DNA from: Dirofilaria immitis
Lineage: Eukaryota; Nematoda; Chromadorea; Rhabditida; Onchocercidae
Reading direction: 5' to 3'
NCBI GenBank assembly: GCA_024305405.1
Contig: JAKNDB010000067.1
Coordinates: 948,001 to 1,012,000 of the forward strand
Length of the DNA: 64,000 nucleotides
Of this stretch, positions 13,193-26,592 are shown one piece after another. Position numbers and translations under genes: made by a program. Every line of letters starts with the position of its first letter. Positions within the stretch are counted from its first letter, which is position 1. The notes beneath the pieces are model-generated. The model was not told the origin of the DNA. It searched no databases and was given only the letters and a program-made list of their open reading frames with translations.

Positions 13193-14522
13193 TCTCATAT
13201 CATTCATGAGAAAACGTTTCTTGGGCCTTTTATCAGCAGCCAGCTGATTAGATGATAATATTTGCCAGTAAGTGATGATTTTGAAAATTACACATAAAAA
13301 TTGAATTGAATTCAAAACAGAAAAGCTTAAATGTTGATATAGTCTATGATTAATTTTTTTTTACAATCAGATATCTTGCACAGAGAAAAAATGCCTTGTG
13401 AAGCTTATTATCATATTTTGCTATTCTCATATTTTACGAGAATGTCTAAATTAATATTTACCATCCCAAAACGTATTCAATTAGCAAATAATGTTCATAA
13501 TTTTTATCGTATCATAAGATCCTCATATTCAGGAAAAGCGCTTTTCCATAATTTATTAGATTTAAACGAACGAAAATTTTTATAGGCAATCGAAAAACTT
13601 CAATTTTTCTGAAAAAAAAATAAAATTGTCAAATGATCAAAATTCATCGTAAAATTTAAAAAGAAACATACTTACATCTCCTCGCCAATTTTAATGCAAT
13701 TTGATCGTCTATTTACAGCATTTAGCAATTGGCAAAAGCCTTTCCAAATTTTCAATTCCTGAATTTTCTAGTCATGTCCTTCCTCTTCACCACTTGTTTA
13801 TCCTCTTCACGACTTGTTTACTCTTCTTGTTCAGAAACAAAATTTGTGCCAGAATGTTGTAGTCTTCACATGCTATATATTTTCTCTGATGACAATGATT
13901 CATACACTGTGTATTATATACTTATCCAATCCTTCATGAGTTCTACAATTTTTCCCGAATTAAGACAAAGAACTATACCTAATCAAAATCCCTATTAGAT
14001 TTCTGTGTTCCATTTGTAACGTTATGCCTTAAAATTATTCATGTGAAACTTTTACTTATTTCATGACCGGCATTCCTACTACTGTCATGCAATTTTTCAT
14101 TAAAATGATAATAAATGAAAACTGCGTACCAGTAATTACAACCACCAAGCTTTTTGTGTATAGAATGAAACAAATTAAATTGTAGCACCAAAGAGTAATT
14201 ATGAAATTTCTACATAAATTAACTATGCATTTTATTCATCTTCGGAAAAAAGGCAAAATAAGTGGTGTAATATTTATATCAATCAGTGCGTATCTTCGTG
14301 ATACATATAATATCTAATGAAGATGGCATATCAAAAGAAAATACTGCTTTAAATCCTTCCAAATTCTTTCATCTTTTTCAAAAAAGAAATTAGTATAAAA
14401 CTGCAAAACGCAGAATGCAGAAGTTGTAAGTTTAAAACCTAGAACCAAAAAAATAGTGAAAAAATAACAAAATTTATCAAAGAACAAGATAACAAATTGT
14501 CTCCCAAAAGAAAACAAATTAT
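13193..14522. other. Convergent intergenic region between TPPP and rpl-13
   Basis: No supported gene. The region must hold the 3' UTRs of both genes. AATAAA at 13619-13624 is a possible TPPP polyadenylation signal (about 430 bases after the stop). TTTATT at 14231-14236 reads as AATAAA on the minus strand and could serve rpl-13. The sequence is slightly less AT-rich near 13700-14000, and a short duplication of CTCTTCACNACTTGTTTA occurs near 13785-13820. The open frames here show no family resemblance. Confidence 0.55.
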
Positions 14523-15448
14523 TTATCGTCTGCCACCACCGATACCTTCTTCTGCTATCTCACGAGCTTTTTATCACGAGCACCTTTCAAACGTTTATCG
14601 GCGCGAAGACGACGCAAATGGCAATATACTTTGAATTTCTTCTCTTCTTCAGTCACTTCACGTGCCTTCTCACGACGAACAACTTGTTTGATGGGTAGCA
14701 CAATTCCACGCAATTGTGTAGCTAGTTTGAGCTCGTCAACCTGCAAATTTAAACTTCCTTAAACTCGATATCTACTATATTACACATGTCATAAAAGGAA
14801 AAGTGTACGCAGTACTTACGGTACTATCTCCTTTCTTAGGCGCGCTTAATTTCTTCGGGAACAATATTAATCTCGATTTGTACTCCTTTAAACGTTTGAC
14901 ATTTTGCTGAAAATATTGAAATCTTCCTCAAAATAATATTGCGCAAAATATATGTATTTCAACTTTATAAATGAACGACTCGGTATTTAAGTAATTATTT
15001 TCAATCTATCCAGAGAAAATTTCAAATCCTACACGAAACTGCACCATTCAAGAAAAAAAATGCAAGGGTAATCCAAATTAATGGTTCTGAAAAAAGTAAT
15101 TATCCAAATAAGGGTACCTGCAAAGATTCTAACGACCGATTTGTACGGCGGTAATCCACCGCAATGCCAATAGTACGAGCTTCTCGTTTTCCGATGCCAG
15201 CTACTTTCAGCTCTTCCAGAGTAAATCCTCGACCCAATCTAAGCTTTTTGTTGTATCGAATGGAAGGACAACGCACTGCTGGTCTCAACAAACCCGCAAC
15301 GGGACGAGGCGCAATTAATCGACCTTTTTGTATCGATTACGCCGTCTACGCTCCTTCCTCGCCGGTTGATTAAACCAAGTACGCACACGACTTTGCCAAT
15401 CTTTGTGAAAGTGCGCATTTGGTATCATATTATTCCCTTCGGAGCCAT
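14523..15448 (-). CDS. rpl-13: 60S ribosomal protein L13 (eL13)
   Basis: Three exons on the minus strand: 15448-15118, 14906-14820, 14740-14523, all joining in phase 0. The product is about 212 residues, against 211 for the human protein. It is a structural component of the large ribosomal subunit. Recognisable blocks in order: [93 protein letters not shown] and [10 protein letters not shown]. The start follows from MAPKG before the conserved [11 protein letters not shown] block. Three conserved stretches are out of frame with each other because one base is missing at each of 15435-15437 (C3), 15325-15329 (T5) and 14568-14572 (T5). An essential ribosomal protein with three homopolymer gaps strongly suggests sequence error. 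It diverges from tcf25. Confidence 0.97.
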
Positions 15449-16226
15449 TTTGCTGCCTTCAAAAAGATATATAGTCGTAAAATATCTCAACTTATGCAAA
15501 ACCTCCATTTCGAAAAATTTGCGATCTGAGAAAAACAATATACAACTGCTCTTCAGGAGCTCAACAACACATAACTAACTTGCATCTCAGAAAAATACAT
15601 TCACAGGAACGATAAGTAAGAAATCTAAAAATGCGCAGTAAAATCGAGTATATTTTCCACATATACTAGAAGAATCATTTCGAAGTAAAATTTGTCCGTC
15701 ATTACAACGTTGATTAGAAGATAAAAGAACTTTGACAGCAGATATGACAACCTATTTGCGGGAGGGGATAACTGCACTTATACGTGATAGAATCCGGACA
15801 GTTTAATAATGGATGTGATGACCTCCTTGTCAAGTGGGCAATTTCACACGCACGTGGGACGAATAAACAGGAACCCCTATGAAACCACCTAGCAATACAA
15901 CATTACCTCACCTTACGACAAACCCAAAACGTAGCAGTTGCAAGAGTCATCTTGCAAATATAAACTTCGCACAACGGCTCTGTACGATGGGTTCGGATTC
16001 GTGATAATTGACATGAGAATTTGAGGAAGAGAGATATGTATATATACAAATGTCGTGTTTGTGAGGGTAGGATAAAAAACATGTGGTGGGGGTGTGATAA
16101 AGATAAAGATTGATAAGGATTTAGATGTGATCGAATTACTTTCATTTGCAGGCTTCTTATCAATCTCAACAATATCCGAGACTATTCAAGGGAATTTTTA
16201 TTACAGTTTCAAACGATAATATCATT
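15449..16226. promoter_or_regulatory. Divergent promoter region, rpl-13 / tcf25
   Basis: About 780 bases separate the two start codons, which are read outward, so both promoters should lie here. The region is visibly less AT-rich than neighbouring introns. A CACGTG E-box is at 15851-15856, and several GATAA/GATAAGG motifs cluster at about 16095-16120. No tandem repeats. No long reading frame in it looks genuine. Regulatory roles are inferred. Confidence 0.5.
16150..16151 (+). promoter_or_regulatory. Candidate splice-leader acceptor for tcf25
   Basis: CTTTCATTTGCAG is a strong nematode-type acceptor 75 bases upstream of the tcf25 start codon, with no matching upstream coding exon. A conventional 5' UTR intron is the alternative. 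Confidence 0.4.
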
Positions 16227-19200
16227 ATGTCAACCAAACATTTGCGGCGATATTTGGAAGAAAAAAGGCAACTGGAGAGGAGAGGTCATCAGCTCGAGGA
16301 GAAGAGGAAAGCTCTGAATCAGCAAATGAAGAAGAGAGGTCGCGGGCATTTGTATGCAATAGGTTAGTTTTTTGTTCCATAGATTTCAAGAGATTCGAAG
16401 GTCAGCATAGCGAATTGAGAAGTTATATTGTTGGTTTCTAACAGCACTAATTTCTTTTTTTTTCTATTTTATATTTCGGGTAAAAATCGACAAACAACAG
16501 TCTAATCATTATATTTCTCTTCTCTTTCTTTTATTTGAAATTAATGTTGAATTGATTAAATGTTTAAAATAAAAGACCGAATATAAGTCATTTGTAGAAC
16601 GAAGAAGAAATGAGAATTTCACATTCCTTTTTGTTACTTAAATGAGAGTAGAAAATTTCTTAAATGAAAGAAATAGTTTTGTTATCTTTTCAGGTATGAA
16701 TTTCTTGAAGAATCCGAAGAAGGAGGGGACGAGAGTTCTGGAGCAGTTGAGGAATCGCCGGTAGAAAAGAAATTGGAAAAGAAGGAAAAGAAAATGGTGA
16801 AAAAGAAAAAAAAGGAAAAAAGAAAGTGCATTGTACAGATACTGATAATGATTTAGACATGTTGAATATCTCTCCGCAAGAAACTCAAATTTCTAAACTC
16901 CCTGATATAATCTTTGAGAAAGATTTATTTAAGGTATGTTTATGTGTCACTATTCTACACCGTTTGAATACTTAACAGTGATAGTATAGTTAACATTAAA
17001 AAAATTTTTAAATGATTTTATCAATAAGCCAAGTATTTATTGGAAGATTCGTAACCAAAGATAATATCGTTTATTTAAAAGAAGAGGTCAACTAATCAGG
17101 AAATGAATTTGATCCAAAAATTAAATTAAATATCAAATTACACACATATTTTTAACAATCAATAAAACAAAATAAGTTTAGAAATCAAACAAATGCACTA
17201 ATTGTTGCAGGTCGATAGCAGAATGCTAAATGTAGAGAATGAGTTACGCTCTATCCTAGGTCGAAGAAGCATAGACATAGTTCAACGTGGGCAAGTGGTT
17301 TTTGGCAAAATAGTGAAAAAGAAACCAACTTGGCCAGAAGTTAAGAATGTTGGTAAGAGTTTTTCAATTTAAAAGTAAAATGTGACTTTTTTGCATGCTT
17401 AATTCATTTGTATTTTAGTTTGGTTTTTAATGTTCATGGACGAATCACTGTTAAAATCTTTCTTTCTTTCGTTATATTTATTGTAGCTATATATAATGAA
17501 ACAAATGAATATTCAGATTAAGAAGATTCGAAAATACTTTTAATATTCAGGATTAGACATATCTGAAAGAATCCCTCAACTTTTATATTAATATTGTGTA
17601 AATATAATGGATTTTTCATCATGGATAATGACTAATTTTTACATAGCGGAAAGCTTTAACTACAGAAAACTTAAAAATTTTTCTAATATCTACATCTTCA
17701 TTCCTATTTTTTTATGTCTTGTTCTTTTAAGACTGGGTTATATTACTTTTCTATTGTTAAGGCTTATCAATGGAATTAGATCGTACCGAAGGTAACATAT
17801 TTTGGTTCCGATTTTCACATCATGCTTATTATCGTGAATTGCAACAAAGTTTCTGGATAGCATCAGAATCACTTAGTCATGGTTTTATATCGGTCTGCTT
17901 TGACTTGACTATCTAAAAATAATTTCTAAAAGTATATCAACAGAAAATGGTGGTGTTTAAAGTTCATTACTTTTGTAATTATTAAAATCGTATAAACATT
18001 GGTTATTAAAATTATATATTATCGAACACTGAACTTTCTTATTTAAGCGCAGTAGTCAGGATGTGGCATATAATTTTGAAATTCTGATAGGATTTCAATG
18101 TTAGTAATGAACTGCTTTTTGTGCTTATCACATATCAGTTAGATTATAACGAATATAGATTTAGAATATTTTGGCGCAATGTCCGTATCACTTAGACAGC
18201 CTGCTTATTATGGCTGAATTACTGAGGCAACAAGAAGATTATCAATTATCACGTGATTTAATTGGTAAGTTTCAAAAAAAAATTATTTGCTTGTTTGTTG
18301 TTAGTAATGATTCGTTTTGGTAATTTATTAATTCCTGATCTGGACTGCTAATCTTCATTGTCGCTTACCTCTGCTAATTAAGTTAAGACATAATCATAAT
18401 TCTCAGAATTGATATTTTAGAAATTTTATTCGTTTTTGGTAATTTATTAATTCCTGATCTGGACTGTTAATCTTCATTGTCGCTTACCTCTGCTAATTAA
18501 GTTAAGACATAATCATAATTCTCAGAATTGATATTTTAGAAATTTTAAATCTTTAAGTTTTAGATTTATCATAAACTTAATGCTATTCAAGAAATTGTTC
18601 AAAACCACAAACAAATTTTATTATAGGATTTTAAAAAATTTTTTATGTTTTATAGAGCGTGGACTATTTTGTTGTGAAAGCTTATTTGCTCCGCGATTTC
18701 AACTGAGCAACTTCGATCATCGCATTGATTATACTGATTTCGAAAATCGAGCATTTTATTTATTGCTCCATCGACATTTGCGAAATCTTGTAGATCGCCA
18801 CTGTTTCAAAACGGCCTTACATGTTGCCAAACTTATATATCGACTTGATCCTGTATCGGATCCACTTGCCATAATGTTAACCATCGATATGATTGCTTTA
18901 AAAGCACGGGATTATAATTATCTAATTCTTCTGTACAATACTTTACAAGTAATGAATTTTAAGAAATTTTTATCATTGACTTACAAATGACTTTGGGTGC
19001 TATTTGGTGAAGAATGAGTACATTGTAGGTTGTATGGTATTAAATTTTTTTGTTTCAAAGAAAAAAATTTTTTGGAAGAAATCGTCGCTGGAAAATGAAA
19101 TCACTATTTTGTCGTCAATTAGATGTTTCCGGTTCATAACTGCCGGTAATATTATAAGGGTGCAGAATTTTATTAAATATAATTATTCGCTTTTAGGCTT

Positions 19201-22200
19201 CGAAAAATTTGGATAGACTTCCAAATTTCGCGTATTCCGTCGCTCTTGCTTATTTTTTCTCTTTTGCGAAAATGGAAAAAATGAAGATAAGGAAATTGCG
19301 GATTTTATGGTATGACTGTTTGTTTTAAAATTATTGATTTTAGTTCCGAGTTGAGGAACTGTTGCATTAGCGGTTGGAAAACTAATTGGGAAGTTCCTAC
19401 CTCTTTCCAAAGTCCTCCTTCCAAAAAAATCTAGTACTGAATTATCAAGGCTTGAGTCTTTATTTGTATTATAAATTTTAGATTGCTTCTGCCATTCGGC
19501 ATTTCCCAACGGTGTTATTAAAACTACTGGATGCAATGAATGTACAGCCTGACTCAGCAGTAGAGAATAATGAATATATAAATGCATTAGCTTATGAAAG
19601 GTTAGTTTTTGATTTTCGGATAAAAATTTTTCAACTGAAATCTTTCTTCGAATAAAAGAATTGATAAATGGTTAAAATAAATTTTCTTAATTTTAAATTA
19701 TCTTTGTTAATATGTAAACATCAGTCATCAGAAGTAATAATAAATTTTTAGAAATTTATATGCGCGTTGAATAAATTTCTTATATCTTTTTTGTTCACGC
19801 TTTTAAATAAACAGACAAAAACATAGATACCATTTATTAGAAATAATTATTTTAGCTTGGATATTTAAAATTTTTTAGAGAAAGCGAAGGAATGAAACTG
19901 CTCATATCAATGTATGTGAAACTGGCATCATCGATTTGGTTAGAGGACCCATCAATTCTTTCATGGCTTGAAGTAGTCACAACATCTACTGTGTCTTCAT
20001 TCAATTATTTCAAAGATGAGCTTGCAGAATGGGAGAAGCTGCAAGTTTTTCGTTATATTTTGGGATTTCTGACTTTTTTTTAATTTGGAATCCGCGCAGT
20101 TAAGGCAAAGCTCTGGTTCATATGTGAAAATATGATCTTTTGCTTTATAATTTTTTTGAAATAGGAAAAATGAAATCTCTCTTGGACTGCTGAATATGAC
20201 CATTCATTTTTGAATGAGTAGCCGTGGTGATTCTCAAAATATTCCTTTTATTGCATTCATCAGTTAAGCTGTTGATAACTTCGTTCATTTAATTTAAATT
20301 TTGCAATATACTGCTTAGTGTGCTTTGTTCTATTCAATATCTAACACAATAAAGCAGATCATAGGCGAATTAAAAAATAATACATTGTTTTTTTTTTTTT
20401 AAATTTTGGTTAAATGAGATTGGTTAATTTAGGACAACTCTCTCTTTGCTCCAAAACTGAATTTTTTCCTGTATTTAACGGAATGAATATTTAAGATAGA
20501 GAATGATAATGCCTTTGATATATAGTTTATGAGAAAATTTCAACTGTTTTTAGATATCATTCTTTTAATAGGGAGCATGAAGGATTTGAACTTTCTTAGG
20601 TTCAGGTGTTGAAACAAAATTTTCTGATTTTCTAGTGGAGTACATCTCACTCATCTTAGGTCTAAATGTAATATATAACATTACTAAGAATAGGCGATAA
20701 AAGTTTTTATTTGTTATAAAAATATGAGAACAATTAGGAATAAAGCAATAGAAATACTTATTAGATAAGCAGATGCAGAAATGACATTTGAAATGACTGG
20801 TTAGTAATACGATAATAAGTAACTTTATTCCTCTCTCGATTTTGCGGTGATACGAATTTTTTTGAAATAGAATTCTCGATTTTTGCGGTGATACGAATTT
20901 TCCGCACTAACAATAATGCAGAGAAAAGCAGTAAAACAAGCAGAGGGAGGGAAGTTTTTCAATATCATTGGAAAATTTGAAACTTATTGCAGGAGAAAAA
21001 CATGCTATGTTGGAATACCGCGAAATATCGAACGACATGCATATTTATGGGAAGTAACGAGAAACGCGGAATGGATTCTATCAGACCCCGCACCACCATA
21101 TAATGGACGAATGATGTATACAAGAATAGCAAATACACCACGACCTGATTCCTTCTTCTCAGGATTGCTACATTCCATTTGGCCTAATTATGATCAGGTT
21201 AATGTTGGCTTGATTAATTCATATAGAAATAGTAGAGATGACATTGCGCATAAATAAAGTACCACAGAGACTCCGAGAGCAAATCTGAAAAGAAAAACAA
21301 CTTTAAGTCCTAGAAACTTATTTTTTTATTGATAATAATTTATCTACATATAATTAATAGTTTTAATTTTAGCAGGCAATATTTCTTTCTACAATACTAT
21401 GATGCTTAGTTAATAAATTCAGCTTGAGATACTTTCAGGATATGCAAGCAACAATAGAATTATAACATCTGTTAGATTAAATTAATCGAACGTAAAAAAG
21501 TGGGAAATGAAAAATCAAACGTCTGAAAACAAAAGATGTAAACTTAAGGTTTTGAGACTTCGATTTCGATGCATTTAATTTGAAATCTTTTGAATCTCTC
21601 ATACATTTTACTATATAATGTAAAATTTAATGGAATGTTGAACCAATAACGATAACCTTTCAATTTTTACTTTTAAAAATAAGGAGTCTGTATATATTTT
21701 ATCAGCGTTAAGATTCGTAGTTGACTGGTTCATTTGACTGCAATATGGAAGGCTGCCTGTTTCAATTCTTTAACCTTGTCTGTATATCTTGCAGAATATT
21801 AATATCATAAACAATATGGATATTACTAAGAATGTAATGTTAGGATGTTATGACAGTCGAAATATACTTTGATAATGTAACGCCTTCTAGATCGTTGAAA
21901 ACCATGAAGTCACCCCTTTCATTTGATTCTCTCTTTTCATCTGGAAAAATATGCAGAATGATTTTAGGATTCGATTGTCAGAATATCTCTTTATCTTATA
22001 AAATGATTTAGTTTGTCAAATCAATCAGTTAGTTAAATAATCCTAATTTAAGTTCTTTAAAACCATCCGAAATGACAGTAGGTTAAATTTTAATTTATTC
22101 AATTCAAAATTATTCACTTATTTGAAGTTATGATTAATTTTCAACAAAAAAATAATTTTAATTGTTCATCTTAATCATTAGGCGAAATTAAAAATATTTT

Positions 22201-23834
22201 TTGTTTCAACATTGAATAATGAGAAACTTATTATTTTTGTGTTTTATTGAACGAAAATTATGAAAAAGAATTAAAAATTCACAGTGTTATCAATAGACAT
22301 CTGAAAACAAAAAACTTATGTTTTCACTTCCTTTTAACACTTTCATAAAATATTATTTGTATGAATGTGGGATATTTTTGGGAGATATAAAATGGATAGA
22401 ATAATGAATCCTTGATTTCCTTATAAAATTTGACTTCTTCGTCATTATCTTTAAATTTCAAATCGTTAATTTAGAAAGATATTTGTCAACAAATATTTGC
22501 CAAAGTTATTTGCACATCTTTTCATGCTCAAACTTATTCTATTGTTTGTGCTGTCAATACATAGAATCTTGACGGACATCTTCTATCCTCTGGTTACTAG
22601 ATTATTAATTGACAAATTGTTCTTAATCCAAAAAAATTATATGATTATATTTCTTTTGAGACATTCAAATAACGTTATATAGAGGCGAAGGGAGGAAAAA
22701 GGCGTACTTCTCATATTAAAGTCTGGTCCGCTGAATTCGATCTTTGATTGACATTAATTATTCTAAATTTTATCGGAGTCTTATCTAGAATGGATTTAAG
22801 CAGCTTTGCTTCTTTTCGTAATTCTAAATTATCATTTTTGCATACTATCGATATAAACATATTTCGAAGTATATCATAGAGAAATTGAGATTATGGGTGA
22901 CAGAATTACTTTTTCTTTGTAACATGATATCCAATTTAAAATAACTTCGTAAAGCTTTTTTATTTAGTAATGTTTTCTCCGATGCTCAAATTTCCTGAAC
23001 AAAATATCTTTGAAATATTTATAATTATTAAAAAATCTTTTTATTAATTGAAAATGGAAATATATGCTAAGAAAGAATTTATGCCTTTTATTTTATCACT
23101 TCTCATATTTTACTACAGTGTAATTAATACATGTTAAATATTGAAAATTGACATTCAACGGAAGAGCCAGCTGCTAGGTGTTGATAAATTTATCACGATA
23201 AAATAATGGGTTTCTATAAAGAAAGATTTTTCATAAAACCACCTGGCGGTTAAATAGAATATTTTATGAGCCTTTATTATAGTGATATTGTTATGATGAG
23301 TAATATTGTTTTTAACAAACAGAATGAGTTTTCCTCTCCTCAGAACAAAGCTAATAAATAGAAATTATTAGATAAGAGACAATGGAAAAGAGTTAAAAAT
23401 AGAAATAACAATCTTACCAGTAACACGTCGCGAAATGAACATTATCGCAGCTATCGCAGCTGAATCTATACTTCTCCACTAATGCAATATGTTGTTATTG
23501 CTTTGCCATACCTCGAGGCAACTATAATAACTAATTAATTAATTGAAATGAAAAATTAATTATACTCAATGTAGAAAAGTACATGTGTGCGTTTGTGCAA
23601 ATGTTGATCGTTCTTATGCTTTCAATCCCTAACATTTTTTATTCTTTCCAGACTCAACACTTGAATGCAAGCATTGAAGAAGTGTTAAACGTTTTGCGTG
23701 GAATATTCGTCACTGAAAGGCCTGTTACGGATGGCGCTAATAATAATCAAGAAGAACACAATCGAGAAGCTCTTAACGAAGTCGATGATGAAGAAGTAGA
23801 AGCAAGAGAAATGGAGCAAGAACACACTGAGTAG
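16227..23834 (+). CDS. tcf25: TCF25/Rqc1-family ribosome quality control subunit
   Basis: Eleven exons: 16227-16362, 16694-16933, 17211-17352, 17762-17892, 18165-18264, 18656-18948, 19197-19309, 19482-19600, 19879-20044, 20922-21197, 23652-23834. About 633 residues after frame repair, close to human TCF25 (676). Rqc1/TCF25 works with the Listerin ligase on stalled 60S nascent chains. It starts MSTKHLRRYLEEKR, like the family's MSxRxLRRL; then comes an acidic/lysine-rich segment. Helical-repeat blocks follow: GLSMELDRTEGNIFWFRFSH, CPYHLDSLLIMAELLRQQED, ENRAFYLLLHRHLRNL, LIYRLDPVSDPLA, LKARDYNYLILLYN, NLDRLPNFAYSVALAYFF, IPRNIERHAYL and LLHSIWPNYDQ. The last exon resembles the C-terminal helix plus acidic tail. 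Bases are missing at 16344-16346 (G3), 16806-16813 (A8) and 19269-19272 (A4). The 2.45-kb final intron is unusually long. Confidence 0.93.
18311..18548. repeat. 119-bp direct duplication in tcf25 intron 5
   Basis: Two almost identical copies (18311-18429 and 18430-18548) run from CGTTTTGGTAATTTATTAAT through CAGAATTGATATTTTAGAAA. They differ at only a few positions (CTGCTAATC/CTGTTAATC and one T in a T run). A recent tandem duplication between exons 5 and 6. Confidence 0.93.
21198..23651 (+). other. Long terminal intron of tcf25
   Basis: Flanked by phase-0 splice sites (CAG|GTTAAT and TTTCCAG|ACT), this intron is far longer than the other ten. It contains no array and is largely unique sequence, with less AT-rich patches near 23160-23240 and 23410-23520 (including a duplicated TATCGCAGC). 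An alternative stop at 21255 would end the protein early if the intron were retained. No nested gene could be recognised on either strand. Confidence 0.6.
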
Positions 23835-25539
23835 CTGATAATGATGAATGATGATGGTGCTCAAGTTGTTCTGTCTAGAATGCGGTAAAAGTTGAAGGAG
23901 TAAAGAAGTGAAAGGAAAATTTTATGCAAAGAGCTACATTGAGTTAGTACTTTTTATACTGTCTTTGTTATGCTTCTTATGACATGATGATATCTGCTGA
24001 TATTGTCATGTATTCATATATATATATATATGCATATATATATTTTTTTAACTCGATAGACATTCAGCAGAGTTTTAAAATTTAAAGATAATGCAAGGAA
24101 TGCAGAAACGAAATCTTCTTAAGAATGTAAAGAGAAAGAAGGGAAGAAGGGAGAGGAAGAGAGAGAGAGAAGAGAGAGAGAGAGAGGGCAACTTACTTGT
24201 ATTTTTTTATAATTCTAATGGATTACTTGTATTTTTTCTACTTACTTGTATTTTTATAATTCTAATGGATTATTTTTGATGTTTCTTTATAGCTAGAGGC
24301 TTATCTTTTCTTATATCATAATAATTAGAAGGTTTATTATTTCTCATTACTGAATTTTCGATTCGCTTTTTAACAATCATTAGTTACTTGTTTGGAGGAT
24401 GAAGAGAAGAAATGCATTGCACAAAAAAAAAAAAACGAAAAAGCTACTGATATATTTTTTTCAATTTTATGCCAATGTCAGAAAAAAATCATCAAAATTA
24501 TCTAAGTAGAGCAAAGTTGCAGATTCAATATTCAGAAATTGCTTCTACGATGCACCTTAGTTCAACATAATCAACTTAACCTTTAAATAAAATTAATAAA
24601 TTCGCATATAGAGGATTACTGATTGCCAGAATACAGTTATCTGCACTGTTTTCTCATTAATTTCAATTAGCAATATCTATATTATGACGGAAAATAATTT
24701 TGCTGTAAAGATGTTACTTGCGGGAAGTAATATAATTCTTTCTTTTTATCTAATTTTAAATTACTTTTCAGTTTCAAATCTTTTTAAGTTTAAAGAATTT
24801 TAGAAATATTTATATTTCGAATTCGTATATCTCTTGCGTTATAAATAAAAATGAGAAACAAATAACTTTTCCTTTAGTAGAAAGTTAAATTTTTGCTAGT
24901 ACTATGAATTACCATTTATTTAATAAATTTAAGGGATAAGTATTATTTCATATTTCGTTTGTGTTGTAGAATAGAACTATTCACTTGATGGAATATTCAG
25001 TATTTAAAAAAATAGAAGTCATACATATTGGAATATATTTCAGTGACAAGTATTTTTATTTATAAAAATTTGAAGTAAGATTTGCAGAAATAGCAAATCT
25101 GTCGCATATGTTAAATACTTACCTATGAAACTATTTATTTCAAAATTATCTTGCAGAAAATTGATTTTCAATTTTCTGTAGGAAAATGCAAATGTTGAAG
25201 AAGGAAGGAAAATTATTGGTAGTAATTATGATTTTCTTTTTCTTTATACAAAATATATTTCTCAATATTTGACATTGTTTGTTTTAAACTTGTGGACTTT
25301 TAAAAGTCAACAATTAATACATTAATGATTAACACATTAATGATATATTCATTGCTAATTAGAAAATTTTAAATGAGAAATTTTTTCTAGAGACTGAAGG
25401 AGTATTTGTTATGTTTACTCTCTGAGGATGGATAATTTATGTTTTTCTTGAGAGGAAAGATGAATGTAATATTGCAATTAATTTACTAAGTATAATAATA
25501 AAGAAATATGCGAGAGAATTTTGAACAATTTCATACCAA

Positions 25540-25592
<53 letters not shown>

Positions 25593-26592
25593 ATTTAATT
25601 CATTACTAATATAATTAATTCTAATTTTAATCTTTTTATTTAATTCTAAAGCTTGCAGAATTCTTTTCTTTTCAAATGATCTGCTGAATGTCAAATTTTT
25701 TTGGTATATTTTTGTAATATAATAAGATATGAAATGATGCTTAGAACATCAATCTTGCATAATTTATTATTATCAAATGATAGCACATATCATTGGGGCA
25801 AATTTCGTTTTCATTAATTTCATTCTCTTTATAATCTCTTTCCGCTAAATAATTTTGATTTTTTTGATTTTGTGTTCATTAATAAATTCGCTTATGTAAG
25901 TGCTATTTACAAGCCACTATTTATTAATTTGTTTACTGTCATATAATTCTTTTTCTATATGTAATTCATATTATTTCATTGTGTTTATTTTTCTTTTCTT
26001 CTGTAATTATTATTTTTTAGATTGGAAGTATCTAATAAATATTTTCTCATTGTTATTTTTGTTAAAAATAACGAAAATTTAATCTAATCCGTAAATATTC
26101 GGGCGAGAATGGAGCTGTTTTAATGCTCTAATCAAGTTGTTTCTTAGGATGAAGATGTTAGAAAATAATAATTTTATGGCGAAACAAAACTTCAAATGTT
26201 CCATCAAAGAATATTTCAAAATTATTCTTTCTTTATCGTCTTAAATTAATGTTGATAAATTGTTGTTTATGAATATGAAGGAAGTTAACTGATGATAAGC
26301 GCAAATAGAGATAAGGCACAAATAGAGATAGGACTTTGCTAATTAAAATTCTTTTTTGAAATGTAACCGATTTTTAAATAGAATTTAGAGAGAGATTTGA
26401 AATTTCAATTATTATTTAACTAGACTTCTTAAATTATATTCGAATCAGTTTAATTGTTTCGATTCATTTCCTGGATTCTTTTTATTTGTTGATTTGTATT
26501 TTTGGTATCTGATGCAGTATATTGTCTTATCTTTTCAGGTCAATGCACGTTGCACTGGTTTATTAATAAATTATCTTATTAATTTTATCAAT
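23835..26592. other. Intergenic region between tcf25 and polr3f
   Basis: No supported gene. It holds the tcf25 3' UTR, a GA-rich stretch at about 24140-24187, a run of TA repeats at 25547-25589 and otherwise unique AT-rich sequence. The polr3f promoter should lie at its right end, before a TCTTTTCAG acceptor at 26537-26538. Confidence 0.6.
26537..26538 (+). promoter_or_regulatory. Candidate splice-leader acceptor for polr3f
   Basis: TATCTTTTCAG lies 54 bases upstream of the chosen ATG and matches the acceptor consensus of this window. The reading frame is open across it, so it may instead join an unseen upstream exon, but trans-splicing is the simpler reading. Confidence 0.4.

Noticed and set aside
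13346..13998. Two open frames downstream of TPPP
   Set aside because: No recognisable domain, unconvincing codon use, and the position fits the TPPP 3' UTR.
15903..16172. Minus-strand 89-residue frame in the divergent promoter
   Set aside because: Low-complexity and overlaps the promoter and 5' region of tcf25; no homologous look.
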